From assembly GCA_031553875.1 (NCBI GenBank), contig JAVBKU010000001.1:1-64000 (forward strand): a stretch of DNA of 64,000 nucleotides, given 5' to 3'. The stretch comes from JAVBKU01 sp031553875 (lineage in GTDB: Bacteria; Bacteroidota; Bacteroidia; Bacteroidales; Rikenellaceae). Of the stretch, positions 33,655 through 41,685 are shown in pieces (position 1 is the stretch's first letter; the number at the start of each line of letters is the position of its first letter). The notes beneath the pieces are model-generated. The model worked only from the letters and a program-made list of their open reading frames with translations. It had not been told where the DNA came from and did not search any database. The position numbers and the translations under genes were made by a program.

Positions 33655-35037
33655 TTATTTCACCGCCCGCCCTTTGAGCGTGGCCGATGAGCATCCTGTG
33701 ATCTCCACGGTGACGTAATCGCCGATGCCGTAGCCTTCACGATCGAAGACCACCACTTTATTCTGCGACGTGCGGCCGAAGAGCTGGCCCTCGCTGCGCT
33801 TACTCACACCCTCGACCAGCACCTCGAACCTTCTGCCCACATCCTTGCGGTTGCTCGCGAGCGACAGTTCGTTCTGCTTGTCGATGATCTCTGTGAGGCG
33901 GCGGGTTTTGACGCTGTCGTACACGTCGTCCTCGAAGTGGCGCTCCGCTTTGGTGTTGGGGCGCTCGGAATATTTGAACATGTAGGCGAACTCGTAGCCC
34001 ACAGTATCCATCAGCGAGAGGGTATCGGCGTGGTCGGCCTCGGTCTCGGTGCAAAATCCGGCTATAAGGTCGGTGGATATGGCGCAGTCGGGCAGATATC
34101 TGCGTATGGCGTCGATACGGCCGAGGTACCACTCGCGGGTATATTTACGATTCATCAGTTCGAGCATCCTCGTGCTTCCCGACTGGGCTGGCAGGTGTAT
34201 CGCGCGGCAGATGTTAGGGTGGGCAGCCATGGTCTCCAGCACCTTGTCGCTCAGGTCCTTGGGATGGGAGGTGGCGAAACGTACGCGCAATAGCGGCGAT
34301 ATCTGGGCCACCTGTCCCAGCAGCGAGGCGAAATCCACTTCGCCCTCTCGGGCCTCTGTCCCGGTCCAATGGTATGAGTTCACGTTCTGTCCCAGGAGCG
34401 TCACCTCCCTGTACCCGTTCCCGAACAGCTCGCGGGCCTCGGCGATAATGGTCTGCGGATCGCGGCTTCGCTCCCCGCCGCGGGTATATGGCACCACGCA
34501 GTACGAGCACATGTTATTGCATCCGCGCATGATGGCTATAAAAGCGCTCACGCCGTTACGGTCGAGCCTCACGGGCGATATCTCGGCGTAGGTTTCCTCC
34601 TGTGACAGCAGAGTGTTTACGCTCCTGCCTCCCTCCGATGCCTCGCGTGAGAGGCGGGGCAGGTCGCGGTAGGCGTCGGGGCCCGCCACTATGTTAACTA
34701 TCGGACTGCGCTCGATAAGCTCCTCCTTGAGCCTCTCGGCCATACATCCTATGATGCCCACCAACAGGCCCGGTTTACGTTTTTTGTACTTGCCCAGTTC
34801 TTTGAGGCGCCCCCATATCTTCTGTTCGGCGTTGTCGCGTATAGAGCAGGTGTTGACGAAGATGACGTCTGCCTCGGCTATGTCCTCGGTATAGCGGTAC
34901 CCTTCGTCCTGCATTATGGAGATGACCACCTCGCTGTCGCTCACGTTCATCTGGCAACCGTAGGTTTCGACATATATCTTCCTTCCGTCGCCCTGGAGGG
35001 GACGTATGTTGCGGAAGTTTGGGGCGGCGGCGTTCAT
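33655..35037 (-). CDS. miaB: tRNA-2-methylthio-N6-dimethylallyladenosine synthase
   Basis: 460 residues; radical-SAM methylthiotransferase modifying A37 of tRNAs reading UNN codons. The N-terminal UPF0004 domain has its three cluster cysteines (YGCQMN, NTCSIRDNAEQ, IGCMAERL). The radical-SAM CxxxCxxC is in MRGCNNMCSYCVVPYTRG, and a TRAM domain covers the last ~65 residues. The start at 35037 is fixed by the promoter, whose -7 box covers the upstream in-frame codon at 35067. Closest relatives (MtaB, RimO) lack this combination of motifs. Confidence 0.96.
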   Translation of the reverse strand: MNAAAPNFRNIRPLQGDGRKIYVETYGCQMNVSDSEVVISIMQDEGYRYTEDIAEADVIFVNTCSIRDNAEQKIWGRLKELGKYKKRKPGLLVGIIGCMAERLKEELIERSPIVNIVAGPDAYRDLPRLSREASEGGRSVNTLLSQEETYAEISPVRLDRNGVSAFIAIMRGCNNMCSYCVVPYTRGGERSRDPQTIIAEARELFGNGYREVTLLGQNVNSYHWTGTEAREGEVDFASLLGQVAQISPLLRVRFATSHPKDLSDKVLETMAAHPNICRAIHLPAQSGSTRMLELMNRKYTREWYLGRIDAIRRYLPDCAISTDLIAGFCTETEADHADTLSLMDTVGYEFAYMFKYSERPNTKAERHFEDDVYDSVKTRRLTEIIDKQNELSLASNRKDVGRRFEVLVEGVSKRSEGQLFGRTSQNKVVVFDREGYGIGDYVTVEITGCSSATLKGRAVK

Positions 35038-35064
35038 AGGATACACACTTTTATATGGTAGGCG

Positions 35065-35096
35065 CAAAGATAACGACTAAAAATCAACGCCACAAG
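35065..35096 (-). promoter_or_regulatory. Promoter of miaB
   Basis: Minus strand TATCTTTG (35065-35072) and CTTG (35093-35096), 20 apart; leader about 20 nt. Confidence 0.65.
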
Positions 35097-35132
35097 CCCT
35101 CGGGTGTAAAACCGCCGCCATCGGAGACCCGA

Positions 35133-35164
35133 TTTGACAGCTTGGAAAAATATATGTACTTTTG
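35133..35164 (+). promoter_or_regulatory. Promoter of plsY
   Basis: TTTG (35133-35136) and TACTTTTG (35157-35164), 20 apart; divergent from the miaB promoter. Confidence 0.7.
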
Positions 35165-35189
35165 CGCCGAACAAACCCCCTATGAAAAT

Positions 35190-35843
35190 ATGGTAATTAA
35201 CATATTATTGATAGCCGTCGCCTACCTGTTGGGTTCTATCCCCAGCGCGGTGTGGGTAGGTAAGCGATTTTACGGAATAGACGTACGCGAACACGGCAGC
35301 AAGAACGCCGGAGCCACCAATACCCTGCGCGTGCTGGGTAATAGGGCGGCACTGGTAGTCTTCGCTATGGACATAGCCAAAGGCTTTGCAGCGGTGATGC
35401 TGTGGCATCTATCCTGTGCTGAGGGTGAGGGCATTTCGGCCATGAAGATAGCCCTGGCGGCTGCGGCTGTGCTGGGACATGTCTATCCCATATTCGCAGG
35501 ATTCAAGGGGGGCAAGGGTGTGGCCACCATAGCGGGCGCGGTACTGGGCATATTTCCCGCGGCAGTAGGGCTGTGTATCGTGACCTTTATCATAATTTTC
35601 GTCGCCACCCACTACGTATCGCTCGGCTCGATGATCGCAGGCCTGTTGTTCCCGGTTTATGAGATATTTTTGTTCGGGGAACGCTCGGTGTCGCTGATAA
35701 TATTTTGCTGTGCGGTGTCGGTGATGCTTATTTATACTCACAGGAAGAATATCTCCCGCCTGCTTAACGGGACGGAATCCAAGACCTACCTCTCGGCCGT
35801 GAAAAGGGCCTTGTACGAGGAGGAGAAGAAGAGCGGCAAGTAA
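35190..35843 (+). CDS. plsY: Acyl-phosphate glycerol-3-phosphate acyltransferase
   Basis: 217-residue inner-membrane enzyme that acylates glycerol-3-phosphate with acyl-phosphate, the first step of phospholipid synthesis. Five hydrophobic segments; motif 1 GSKNAGATNTLR and motif 2 GGKGVATIAG are present. The start is ATG 35190 (MVINILLIAVAYLLGSIPS, with TM1 directly at the N terminus). The frame is open upstream to 35055, but that part lies over the promoter. The C-terminal ~35 residues are a charged cytosolic tail. The PlsX partner is not in the window. Confidence 0.95.
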   Translation: MVINILLIAVAYLLGSIPSAVWVGKRFYGIDVREHGSKNAGATNTLRVLGNRAALVVFAMDIAKGFAAVMLWHLSCAEGEGISAMKIALAAAAVLGHVYPIFAGFKGGKGVATIAGAVLGIFPAAVGLCIVTFIIIFVATHYVSLGSMIAGLLFPVYEIFLFGERSVSLIIFCCAVSVMLIYTHRKNISRLLNGTESKTYLSAVKRALYEEEKKSGK

Positions 35844-35892
35844 TTCCACGGCTGCCCCCCGGCCACCCGAATAGACACTACTCCAAAATAAC

Positions 35893-35930
35893 AGCGGCGC
35901 CCCCAACCAGGGGCGCCGCTCGTATTTATT
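35893..35930. terminator. Terminator between plsY and the MscS gene
   Basis: Arms AGCGGCGCCCC and GGGGCGCCGCT around CAACCA, followed by CGTATTTATT on plus and TGTTATTTTG on minus. Confidence 0.75.
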
Positions 35931-35938
35931 CCGGACTA

Positions 35939-36847
35939 TTAGTCTTTCTTGACATGTACATCCATCTGCGGGAAAGGAATATTGAGGCCCTTGTCAGAGA
36001 ATGTCTTGTAAACCTTTTCGTTGAGGTCGAAGTAAACACCCCAGTAATCGGCCGAATGGGCCCACGCGCGCACCACTATATTCACGGAACTGTCAGCAAG
36101 GCTGTGCAGGGCGATGAACACGGCGGGATCCTTTAGTACACGGCTGTCCGCTGCGAGTAGCTCGAGTATTGTGGCTCTGGCTGTGTCGTAGTTGTCGCCA
36201 TAGGCTATGCCGAATGTCCAGTCCACGCGCCTGTTCTCGGCGGCGGAGTAGTTGTTTACTATACTTGTCGAAATACCGCCGTTGGGGATGATGATGGTCT
36301 TGTTGTCGCCGGTATTGAGCACGGTGTTGAACAGGCGTATCTCACGCACGGTACCTGTCTGTCCCATGGCTTCGATAGTATCGCCCACGCGGAACGGCCT
36401 GAGGGCAAGGATCATAACCCCGCCGGCAAAGTTCTGCAATGTGCCGCTGAGTGCCATACCGACTGCCAGACCGGCAGATGCGAAGATGGCGACGAACGAT
36501 GTGGTATTGATGCCAAGGATGCCAACGATGATTGTAATTAGGACGATAACGAGCGTGATATTGACCAGATTGGTGAGGAACGAACGGAGCGATACCTCCA
36601 TGTGTTTCTTTTCCAGCACTTTGTCGAGCGTCCTGCGCATGCGCCTGATAAGCCAGCGGCCTATGTAATAGATAACGAGCGCCGCGACGATCTTGATACC
36701 TATGTCGATAGCTCCGTGGGTGAGGGTTTCGAGGAGTTTGTCCAAAGGCATCTTGGCTATGTGATCGACCTCTTCGACTACTTTGTTTTGCATTACGGCC
36801 GCACTGTCGAGGGCCGATTTTTCGGTGATAAGCGATTCAAAAGGCAT
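35939..36847 (-). CDS. Small-conductance mechanosensitive channel (MscS family)
   Basis: 302 residues. An N-terminal amphipathic segment is followed by three membrane helices (about 48-68, 88-112, 117-145). The pore-lining TM3 is rich in Ala/Gly (ASAGLAVGMALSGTLQNFAGGVMI) and leads into the LRPFRVGDTIEA beta domain, both MscS signatures. The cytosolic alpha/beta cage follows to residue ~295. It is expected to release solutes on hypo-osmotic shock. It lies 93 bases downstream of the K+/H+ antiporter gene on the same strand, so a shared osmotic/ion transcript is plausible. Confidence 0.93.
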   Translation of the reverse strand: MPFESLITEKSALDSAAVMQNKVVEEVDHIAKMPLDKLLETLTHGAIDIGIKIVAALVIYYIGRWLIRRMRRTLDKVLEKKHMEVSLRSFLTNLVNITLVIVLITIIVGILGINTTSFVAIFASAGLAVGMALSGTLQNFAGGVMILALRPFRVGDTIEAMGQTGTVREIRLFNTVLNTGDNKTIIIPNGGISTSIVNNYSAAENRRVDWTFGIAYGDNYDTARATILELLAADSRVLKDPAVFIALHSLADSSVNIVVRAWAHSADYWGVYFDLNEKVYKTFSDKGLNIPFPQMDVHVKKD

Positions 36848-36940
36848 GATAAAATTTGTTAGGGTTACTATATAGCGTGCTTAAAATATATTAGAATGGG
36901 ACTTCTCTTCCCTGTGGATGAGGTGGCCGGTTTGAGGGGA

Positions 36941-38191
36941 TTAGTTCTCCGAAGGTGTCTCGGGTCTGTCGGGTCCGGACTCTTCCTTCTCGTCGAGGTG
37001 CAGTTTCTTAGCCATGTAGGTTATACTGCTACCCTGGATCACGAGCGAGAGTATGGTAATAAAGAACACGATATTGAATATGTGTTGCGCCCCGTCCACC
37101 TTGGCTATCACGGGGTAGGTGGCGAATATGATCGGCACCGCACCCCTGAGCCCCACCCACGAGACGAACAGCTTGGAATTGATCGAATGGCCCTTGAACG
37201 GCAACATGCACAGGAATACGCTCAGCGGACGGCCTACGAGTATCAGGAACAGGCCCACGAGCAGGGCGACGGGCATGATGTCGATCATCTCCAGTGGGTT
37301 GACCAGCAGACCCAGTATGATAAACATCACTATCTGGCAGAACCAGGTGATCGCATCGAGAAACACGGTGATGGCCTTCTTGTGTATCAGGTCGGCGTTA
37401 CCTACGACGATACCGGCCACATACACGGCGAGGTAACCGTTACCCCCGATGATATTGGTTATAGAGTAGGTAAAGACGATAAAGCATAGCACGAGGATTG
37501 ACGAGAGCGACTGGTTGGTCAGCTTGACGTTGTTTATCACCCACACGGTGACCTTGCCGAAGATAATCCCACCGATGGTGCCGGCGAGCAGTTGCCATAC
37601 GAGTAGCGATGCCATACTCCCGAATGTGATGTCGGAAGTCTGTATCACCTGTATGAGCATGATCGTCAACAGGTAGGCCATGGGGTCGTTACTACCGCTC
37701 TCGAGTTCGAGCAGGGGCTTGAGGTTGTTCTTGAGCTTGATATTCTGACTGCCTAAGAGGCTGAACACGGATGCGGAGTCAGTAGACGACATGGTGGCCG
37801 CCAGCAGCATCGCCGTGGGGAGGGTTATGTATCCCGGGACGTCGAAAAACCGCGAGCAGACGTAGATAAACAGGCCCGTGAATATCATCGTGAGTATCAC
37901 TCCCAGGGTCGAGAGCACGACCCCTTCCTTTATAATAGGCCTTATAGCTTCGTATTTGGTCTCGATACCGCCCGTAAAGAGGATGACGCTCAGGGCGACC
38001 ATCCCTATGAACTGCGTCCTCTCGGCGTTGTGGAACTGCAAGCCGAGCCCGTCGCTGCCCGTGATCATACCTATGGTCAGGAACAGCAACAGAGAGGGCA
38101 TCCCTATGTTAAATCCTACTTTAGATATGAGTATACTGGCAGCGATTATGAAAGCACCTATGAGGAGTATGTTCTCGGGGGCTAAAATCAC
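36941..38191 (-). CDS. CvrA/NhaP2-type K+/H+ antiporter, short form
   Basis: 416 residues with about 12 membrane helices of the CPA1 Na+/H+ exchanger fold; SMAYL/SGSNDPMAYLL carries the conserved Asp pair region and FTGGIETKYEAI an early family motif. The first codon is GTG (38191): the next ATG would delete TM1, and the -7 box lies just upstream. It ends 20-30 residues after the last helix (LDEKEESGPDRPETPSEN), without the cytosolic TrkA-C domain of longer CvrA proteins. Probably extrudes K+ or Na+; ion specificity is inferred only. Confidence 0.9.
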   Translation of the reverse strand: MILAPENILLIGAFIIAASILISKVGFNIGMPSLLLFLTIGMITGSDGLGLQFHNAERTQFIGMVALSVILFTGGIETKYEAIRPIIKEGVVLSTLGVILTMIFTGLFIYVCSRFFDVPGYITLPTAMLLAATMSSTDSASVFSLLGSQNIKLKNNLKPLLELESGSNDPMAYLLTIMLIQVIQTSDITFGSMASLLVWQLLAGTIGGIIFGKVTVWVINNVKLTNQSLSSILVLCFIVFTYSITNIIGGNGYLAVYVAGIVVGNADLIHKKAITVFLDAITWFCQIVMFIILGLLVNPLEMIDIMPVALLVGLFLILVGRPLSVFLCMLPFKGHSINSKLFVSWVGLRGAVPIIFATYPVIAKVDGAQHIFNIVFFITILSLVIQGSSITYMAKKLHLDEKEESGPDRPETPSEN

Positions 38192-38213
38192 CGGCGTGAA
38201 TTTTTACTTCTCA

Positions 38214-38243
38214 CAAAAGTAGTAAAATAATCGGTTTTTGAAA
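38214..38243 (-). promoter_or_regulatory. Promoter of the antiporter gene
   Basis: Minus strand TACTTTTG (38214-38221); the -33 is TTTC (38240-38243), 18 bases away. It supports the GTG start at 38191. Confidence 0.5.
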
Positions 38244-38355
38244 GATGTAATAGTGTAAACAGGTGTATTTTAAAGTTTTTTTAGCATAAAAAATGCATTT
38301 TCCTCACCCACGCCACTCGTGTTTGCGAGCCGGGCGTATGGGATGGGGTATAAAT

Positions 38356-38393
38356 GACACTGCCGCGGATGCTCGAGCATCCGCGGCAGTGTC
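38356..38393 (-). terminator. Hairpin downstream of the DUF3078 gene
   Basis: Perfect palindrome with arms GACACTGCCGCGGATGCTC and complement; the minus-strand continuation ATTTATAC is weakly U-rich. It probably ends the DUF3078 transcript. Confidence 0.65.
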
Positions 38394-38437
38394 GTGACAT
38401 TCAGGATAAAGGCTCCGTACGGGCCTCCCGTTATGTG

Positions 38438-39373
38438 TTAAAATACCGCCTGCACACCGACACCGAGGGTCTCTTTCACCTGCAACCTGGGGCCGGATGT
38501 GCCGTCGGGTTGCTTGATCTTCACGTCGTCGTCGTAGATCATGCTCAGGGTGAAGTTGGCGGAGAACCACTTGTTGATCTTCATGTTGAGCTGGGTGTCC
38601 CATCTCACGTCGATATTCTGGGGTTTGCGTGTGTAATCGGAGAAGAAGTCGACGCGCGAGTGAAGGTGCATGTTCTTCATCACCTCGAGGTTGAACTCCA
38701 GTTTGAGGTTGCCGCCGATCTCGGAGAGTAGTCTCTCACCGGGGGTTACGCCGAACGCACCCTCTTCGGAGAGCTTGGAGCTGCACACGAACGTGCCGCG
38801 CCATGAGGCGGGAGAGAAGGTAGCTGTAAACCATTTCTTGGGTGTCCAGGTGATACCGGTACCCACCAACAGGTAACCCGGAGCCATGAACCTGGAGATG
38901 TATCCCTGGTCCATGTTTTCGTAGTCGTAACCGTTGGCGAACTGGGTGTTGTAGGTGAGCATCGTACTCCAGTAGAGGTTCTTAGCGATCTCATAACCGT
39001 AAGTGGATGAGAGGTATATCTTGTCGTTGGTCTTGCGCGCCCCGTCCGAGGAGGTGTTGTTTAGACCGTAGGCTAGTTCCAGGCGGTTATTCCACAGGTT
39101 CTTGCCTTTTTTGTAGTCGGCCGAATAGTTGAACAGCACGTCGAAGGCCACGGATCCGTCACCCCCGGCAGCCCAGTTGCTCAGGCTCACCTGCGAGAAG
39201 TTGAGACCCGCGAGACCCTTGGTCTTCCAATAGGTGGTGTCGGCTTTCTCCTGCGGCTTCGGGTAGACCACATCGATTTGTTGAACGACCTCTCGCAAGG
39301 TGGCGTCGGCTTCCTGCGCGTGGATCACACCTGCGAACATACAGGTTAAAAATGAGAGTAGAATTTTTTTCAT
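38438..39373 (-). CDS. DUF3078-family envelope protein
   Basis: 311 residues from ATG 39373 (signal peptide MKKILLSFLTCMFAGVIHAQ). After a short linker, TTYWKTKGLAGLNFSQVSLSNWAAGGDGSVAF is the DUF3078 opening, followed by alternating amphipathic strands to the C terminus (ETLGVGVQAVF, aromatic end). An outer-membrane barrel is inferred. The family is common in Bacteroidota and its function is unknown. Monocistronic: promoter at 39486-39515 and hairpin at 38356. Confidence 0.88.
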   Translation of the reverse strand: MKKILLSFLTCMFAGVIHAQEADATLREVVQQIDVVYPKPQEKADTTYWKTKGLAGLNFSQVSLSNWAAGGDGSVAFDVLFNYSADYKKGKNLWNNRLELAYGLNNTSSDGARKTNDKIYLSSTYGYEIAKNLYWSTMLTYNTQFANGYDYENMDQGYISRFMAPGYLLVGTGITWTPKKWFTATFSPASWRGTFVCSSKLSEEGAFGVTPGERLLSEIGGNLKLEFNLEVMKNMHLHSRVDFFSDYTRKPQNIDVRWDTQLNMKINKWFSANFTLSMIYDDDVKIKQPDGTSGPRLQVKETLGVGVQAVF

Positions 39374-39485
39374 GCGTGTAGATTTAGAATTATATATATC
39401 CAAAAGTTAAATATCCCCTGATGACGGTCCGTAGATCCGGCGTTTGCCGTGTCCGGTTATCTAGGTTGCATCCCGCATGCGGGGG

Positions 39486-39515
39486 CAAAAGTACTAAAAA
39501 ACATTTAGATACAAA
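39486..39515 (-). promoter_or_regulatory. Promoter of the DUF3078 gene
   Basis: Minus strand TACTTTTG (39486-39493) and TTTG (39512-39515), 18 apart. The rest of 39374-39600 is AT-rich with no gene seen. Confidence 0.6.
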
Positions 39516-39602
39516 ACTTGCCTTCTATGCATAATAGACAGGGGAGGCCGTAATGACCCTAAATGAAGAAAGAGATTTTTGTCTCACTGCGCTTAATGTG
39601 AA

Positions 39603-39636
39603 AAGAGGCTCTCCGGAACGGGAGAGCCTCTTAAAA
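39603..39636 (-). terminator. Terminator of the secreted-protein/lipoprotein pair
   Basis: Arms AAGAGGCTCTCC and GGAGAGCCTCTT around GGAAC-type loop, with T-rich sequence on the minus strand. Confidence 0.7.
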
Positions 39637-39689
39637 CGTCGTTTATTTATGTCTTGCGAGCTGTTTGTATATGAATGTTTTTTGTGCTG

Positions 39690-40184
39690 TTAAGATTCTT
39701 TATACAATCTGAATTCCTTTAATGTTAAGGAATGAATTATATAAGGCCACATTTCAATACTCTTAACATTGGGAGATGTCCCGATATTGGAGGTAGGTTC
39801 GTATTCGCCGTTTTCCACCCTTTGGACTTCAGACGTGTATGAAAGATTATATTTTGAATAGTTCTTCATTAACAGCAGTATCGGCATAAAGCTCACATTG
39901 CCAGGCATTTTACCGTACGTACCTGGGCAAAAATAGAAAACGATAGTGTTGTCATCACCTTGTTTCTCGAACAAGTGATCGTTGTCGCTTATGTCTACCG
40001 TTTTCTGAAAAGGCTCAATGGATATTATCGAATAATTGAAATTAACGGAATCTGTGGGGGTCAGTTTAATTGTAAATTTAGTACCCAACGAAAATGAGAA
40101 ACCATTTACGGATTCGGCCGGTAATCCCTGGGCCTGAGTCAGACTGGTAATTGCAATGAAAACGATGGTCAGGATCTTTCTCAT
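39690..40184 (-). CDS. Secreted protein of unknown function, AT-rich
   Basis: 164 residues with a signal peptide (about 1-18, ends TQAQ). The rest is predicted mostly beta, with no family I recognise. Composition differs from its neighbours: the gene is clearly AT-rich by eye (near 40% GC against well over 50% around it), a hint of foreign origin. The start lies 11 bases after the stop of the upstream lipoprotein gene, so they form a two-gene unit ended by 39603-39636. It may work with the lipoprotein, but nothing shows how. Confidence 0.75.
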   Translation of the reverse strand: MRKILTIVFIAITSLTQAQGLPAESVNGFSFSLGTKFTIKLTPTDSVNFNYSIISIEPFQKTVDISDNDHLFEKQGDDNTIVFYFCPGTYGKMPGNVSFMPILLLMKNYSKYNLSYTSEVQRVENGEYEPTSNIGTSPNVKSIEMWPYIIHSLTLKEFRLYKES

Positions 40185-40195
40185 TTCACTCGTTT

Positions 40196-41416
40196 TTAAT
40201 TCAAGGCAGCCGTTACTTCGTCAGGCACCTTGCCGCTCCATATCTCCATATTGTCCCAATACAGGTCTGTATTGTATCCCCTGTTTTTCATGAAGTTGAT
40301 GATGTGAATATCGGTGTAGAGCTTCAGGGGATTCCAGTGGCGCAGGCCGTCGGAGTTGGTGTCGCGGGTACCGTGAGTGGGGATGTTCTCGTTGAACAGT
40401 ACCACCTTAGATCCTCCGCGGGGGGTCACCGCCATGTAGAAGTGACCGGCGGGTTTCCCGGTCGCTACTATAGGTTCCCAGTTACCGTCGCGGTAGAAGT
40501 ACTCTATGGTCATCCACGTGTTGAACGGTATGGCGAAGGACTTGGCCTGGTGGGCTGTGCCTAACAGTTCGAATGTGTAGACTCCTGTGCCCGGGTCTTT
40601 ATTACAGTTCTCGGCCTGGAAGTGGAAGTAGAGGTCCTTATTAGCGCCCGCATCCTTGCCTATACCTACGGTGAGGCGGTATTCGTTAGTCTCCGACGAA
40701 TGTACCATATTGTTCCAGAATTCGGCGATGGTCAACCAAGAGAAGTATGTTACCCGTGCGTCGGTGGGTTTCACATAGTTCTTCAGCGCCGCCCATTCAC
40801 TCGGGATGTAGAGGTCGACTTTCTGGTAAAGGTCCTGTAACCCGGTTACCGCGCCGTAAATATCCATCTGTATGCGACTCTTGTAGAGCAGACCGTCTGA
40901 CGCCCTTATAACGTTGGGCTCCTTGAGGCGGAAACGCAATGTCTTATTGGTAGGATCCGTGGGGTCGGCCGCTATCATGGCACTGCGCTTGGTAGTGTCG
41001 GTACTTTCGTAATACATACGGCCCTCGCCCATGTAGTTAGACAGGCGTTTGTATCTGAAATCCGACCATGTGAGGGCGGGGGTTACTGAGTTGTCTTCAC
41101 CGGAGAAATATTCCGTAGTCATCTCTCTGCGGTCTACCTTGGTAGTACCCTCGAATCCGGTCTTGAAAAGCAATGTGCCGTTGACAGGGTCGGGATCTCC
41201 TCCGCCTCCTTCGTCTCCTCCATCACCACCATCTCCTCCGTCACCTCCATCGCCTCCATCTCCGTCTCCATCGCCTTCGCCGCTACCGTCGTCGTCTCCA
41301 CCGCCTCCGTCGACTTGGCCATTATTGCCGGGGTCGCCGGTCGTGGGGTCAGACGAGCATGAGACCATGTATGACAGGCAGACTATAAACGCTATTAAAA
41401 CGGATAATTTTTTCAT
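40196..41416 (-). CDS. Lipoprotein with Asp/Gly tract and concanavalin-like (polysaccharide-lyase-like) domain
   Basis: 406 residues from ATG 41416. The signal peptide ends in a lipobox (SYMVSC, Cys20), so it is probably membrane-anchored. Residues about 36-75 are almost only Gly and Asp in a repeating GGD pattern (DNA 41195-41308). Residues ~80-400 look like a jelly-roll: GTLLFKTGFEG at the start, VDLYIPSEW, EFWNNM, YFHFQAEN, and LYWDNMEIWSG at the end, a layout seen in polysaccharide-lyase-like and LamG-type domains. Glycan binding or cleavage is an inference; no catalytic residues are assigned. First gene of a pair with 39690-40184. Confidence 0.75.
   Translation of the reverse strand: MKKLSVLIAFIVCLSYMVSCSSDPTTGDPGNNGQVDGGGGDDDGSGEGDGDGDGGDGGDGGDGGDGGDEGGGGDPDPVNGTLLFKTGFEGTTKVDRREMTTEYFSGEDNSVTPALTWSDFRYKRLSNYMGEGRMYYESTDTTKRSAMIAADPTDPTNKTLRFRLKEPNVIRASDGLLYKSRIQMDIYGAVTGLQDLYQKVDLYIPSEWAALKNYVKPTDARVTYFSWLTIAEFWNNMVHSSETNEYRLTVGIGKDAGANKDLYFHFQAENCNKDPGTGVYTFELLGTAHQAKSFAIPFNTWMTIEYFYRDGNWEPIVATGKPAGHFYMAVTPRGGSKVVLFNENIPTHGTRDTNSDGLRHWNPLKLYTDIHIINFMKNRGYNTDLYWDNMEIWSGKVPDEVTAALN
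41195..41308 (-). repeat. In-frame GGD-coding tandem tract
   Basis: A run of 3-9 bp units coding Gly-Gly-Asp and Gly-Asp in the lipoprotein gene. Such tracts can change length by slippage in steps of three bases without breaking the frame. Confidence 0.8.
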
Positions 41417-41685
41417 TGCATGCACCCATTTGAGATTGTCATTCCCCTCCCAATCCCGCCATAATACCAAAGCTATGAATTAAAAACGTAATAACAACGC
41501 ACCTGAGTATGTATTCTGACAGTCATTTTTGCCCATATACAATTGTCCACTGACGCAGGCCTTGCGGATATTACATTACGCGGGCAGGGTGTGGTGGGGT
41601 AAAGTGTCGGGCAGGCATAAAAAAGTACCGCCCACATTTAGCGGGCAGACAATTTATAATAAAAACGGGATTGTAGGCCGATGCC

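Noticed and set aside
41195..41308. CRISPR or minisatellite outside a gene
   Set aside because: The repeat is in frame within a lipoprotein gene and codes a Gly/Asp linker.
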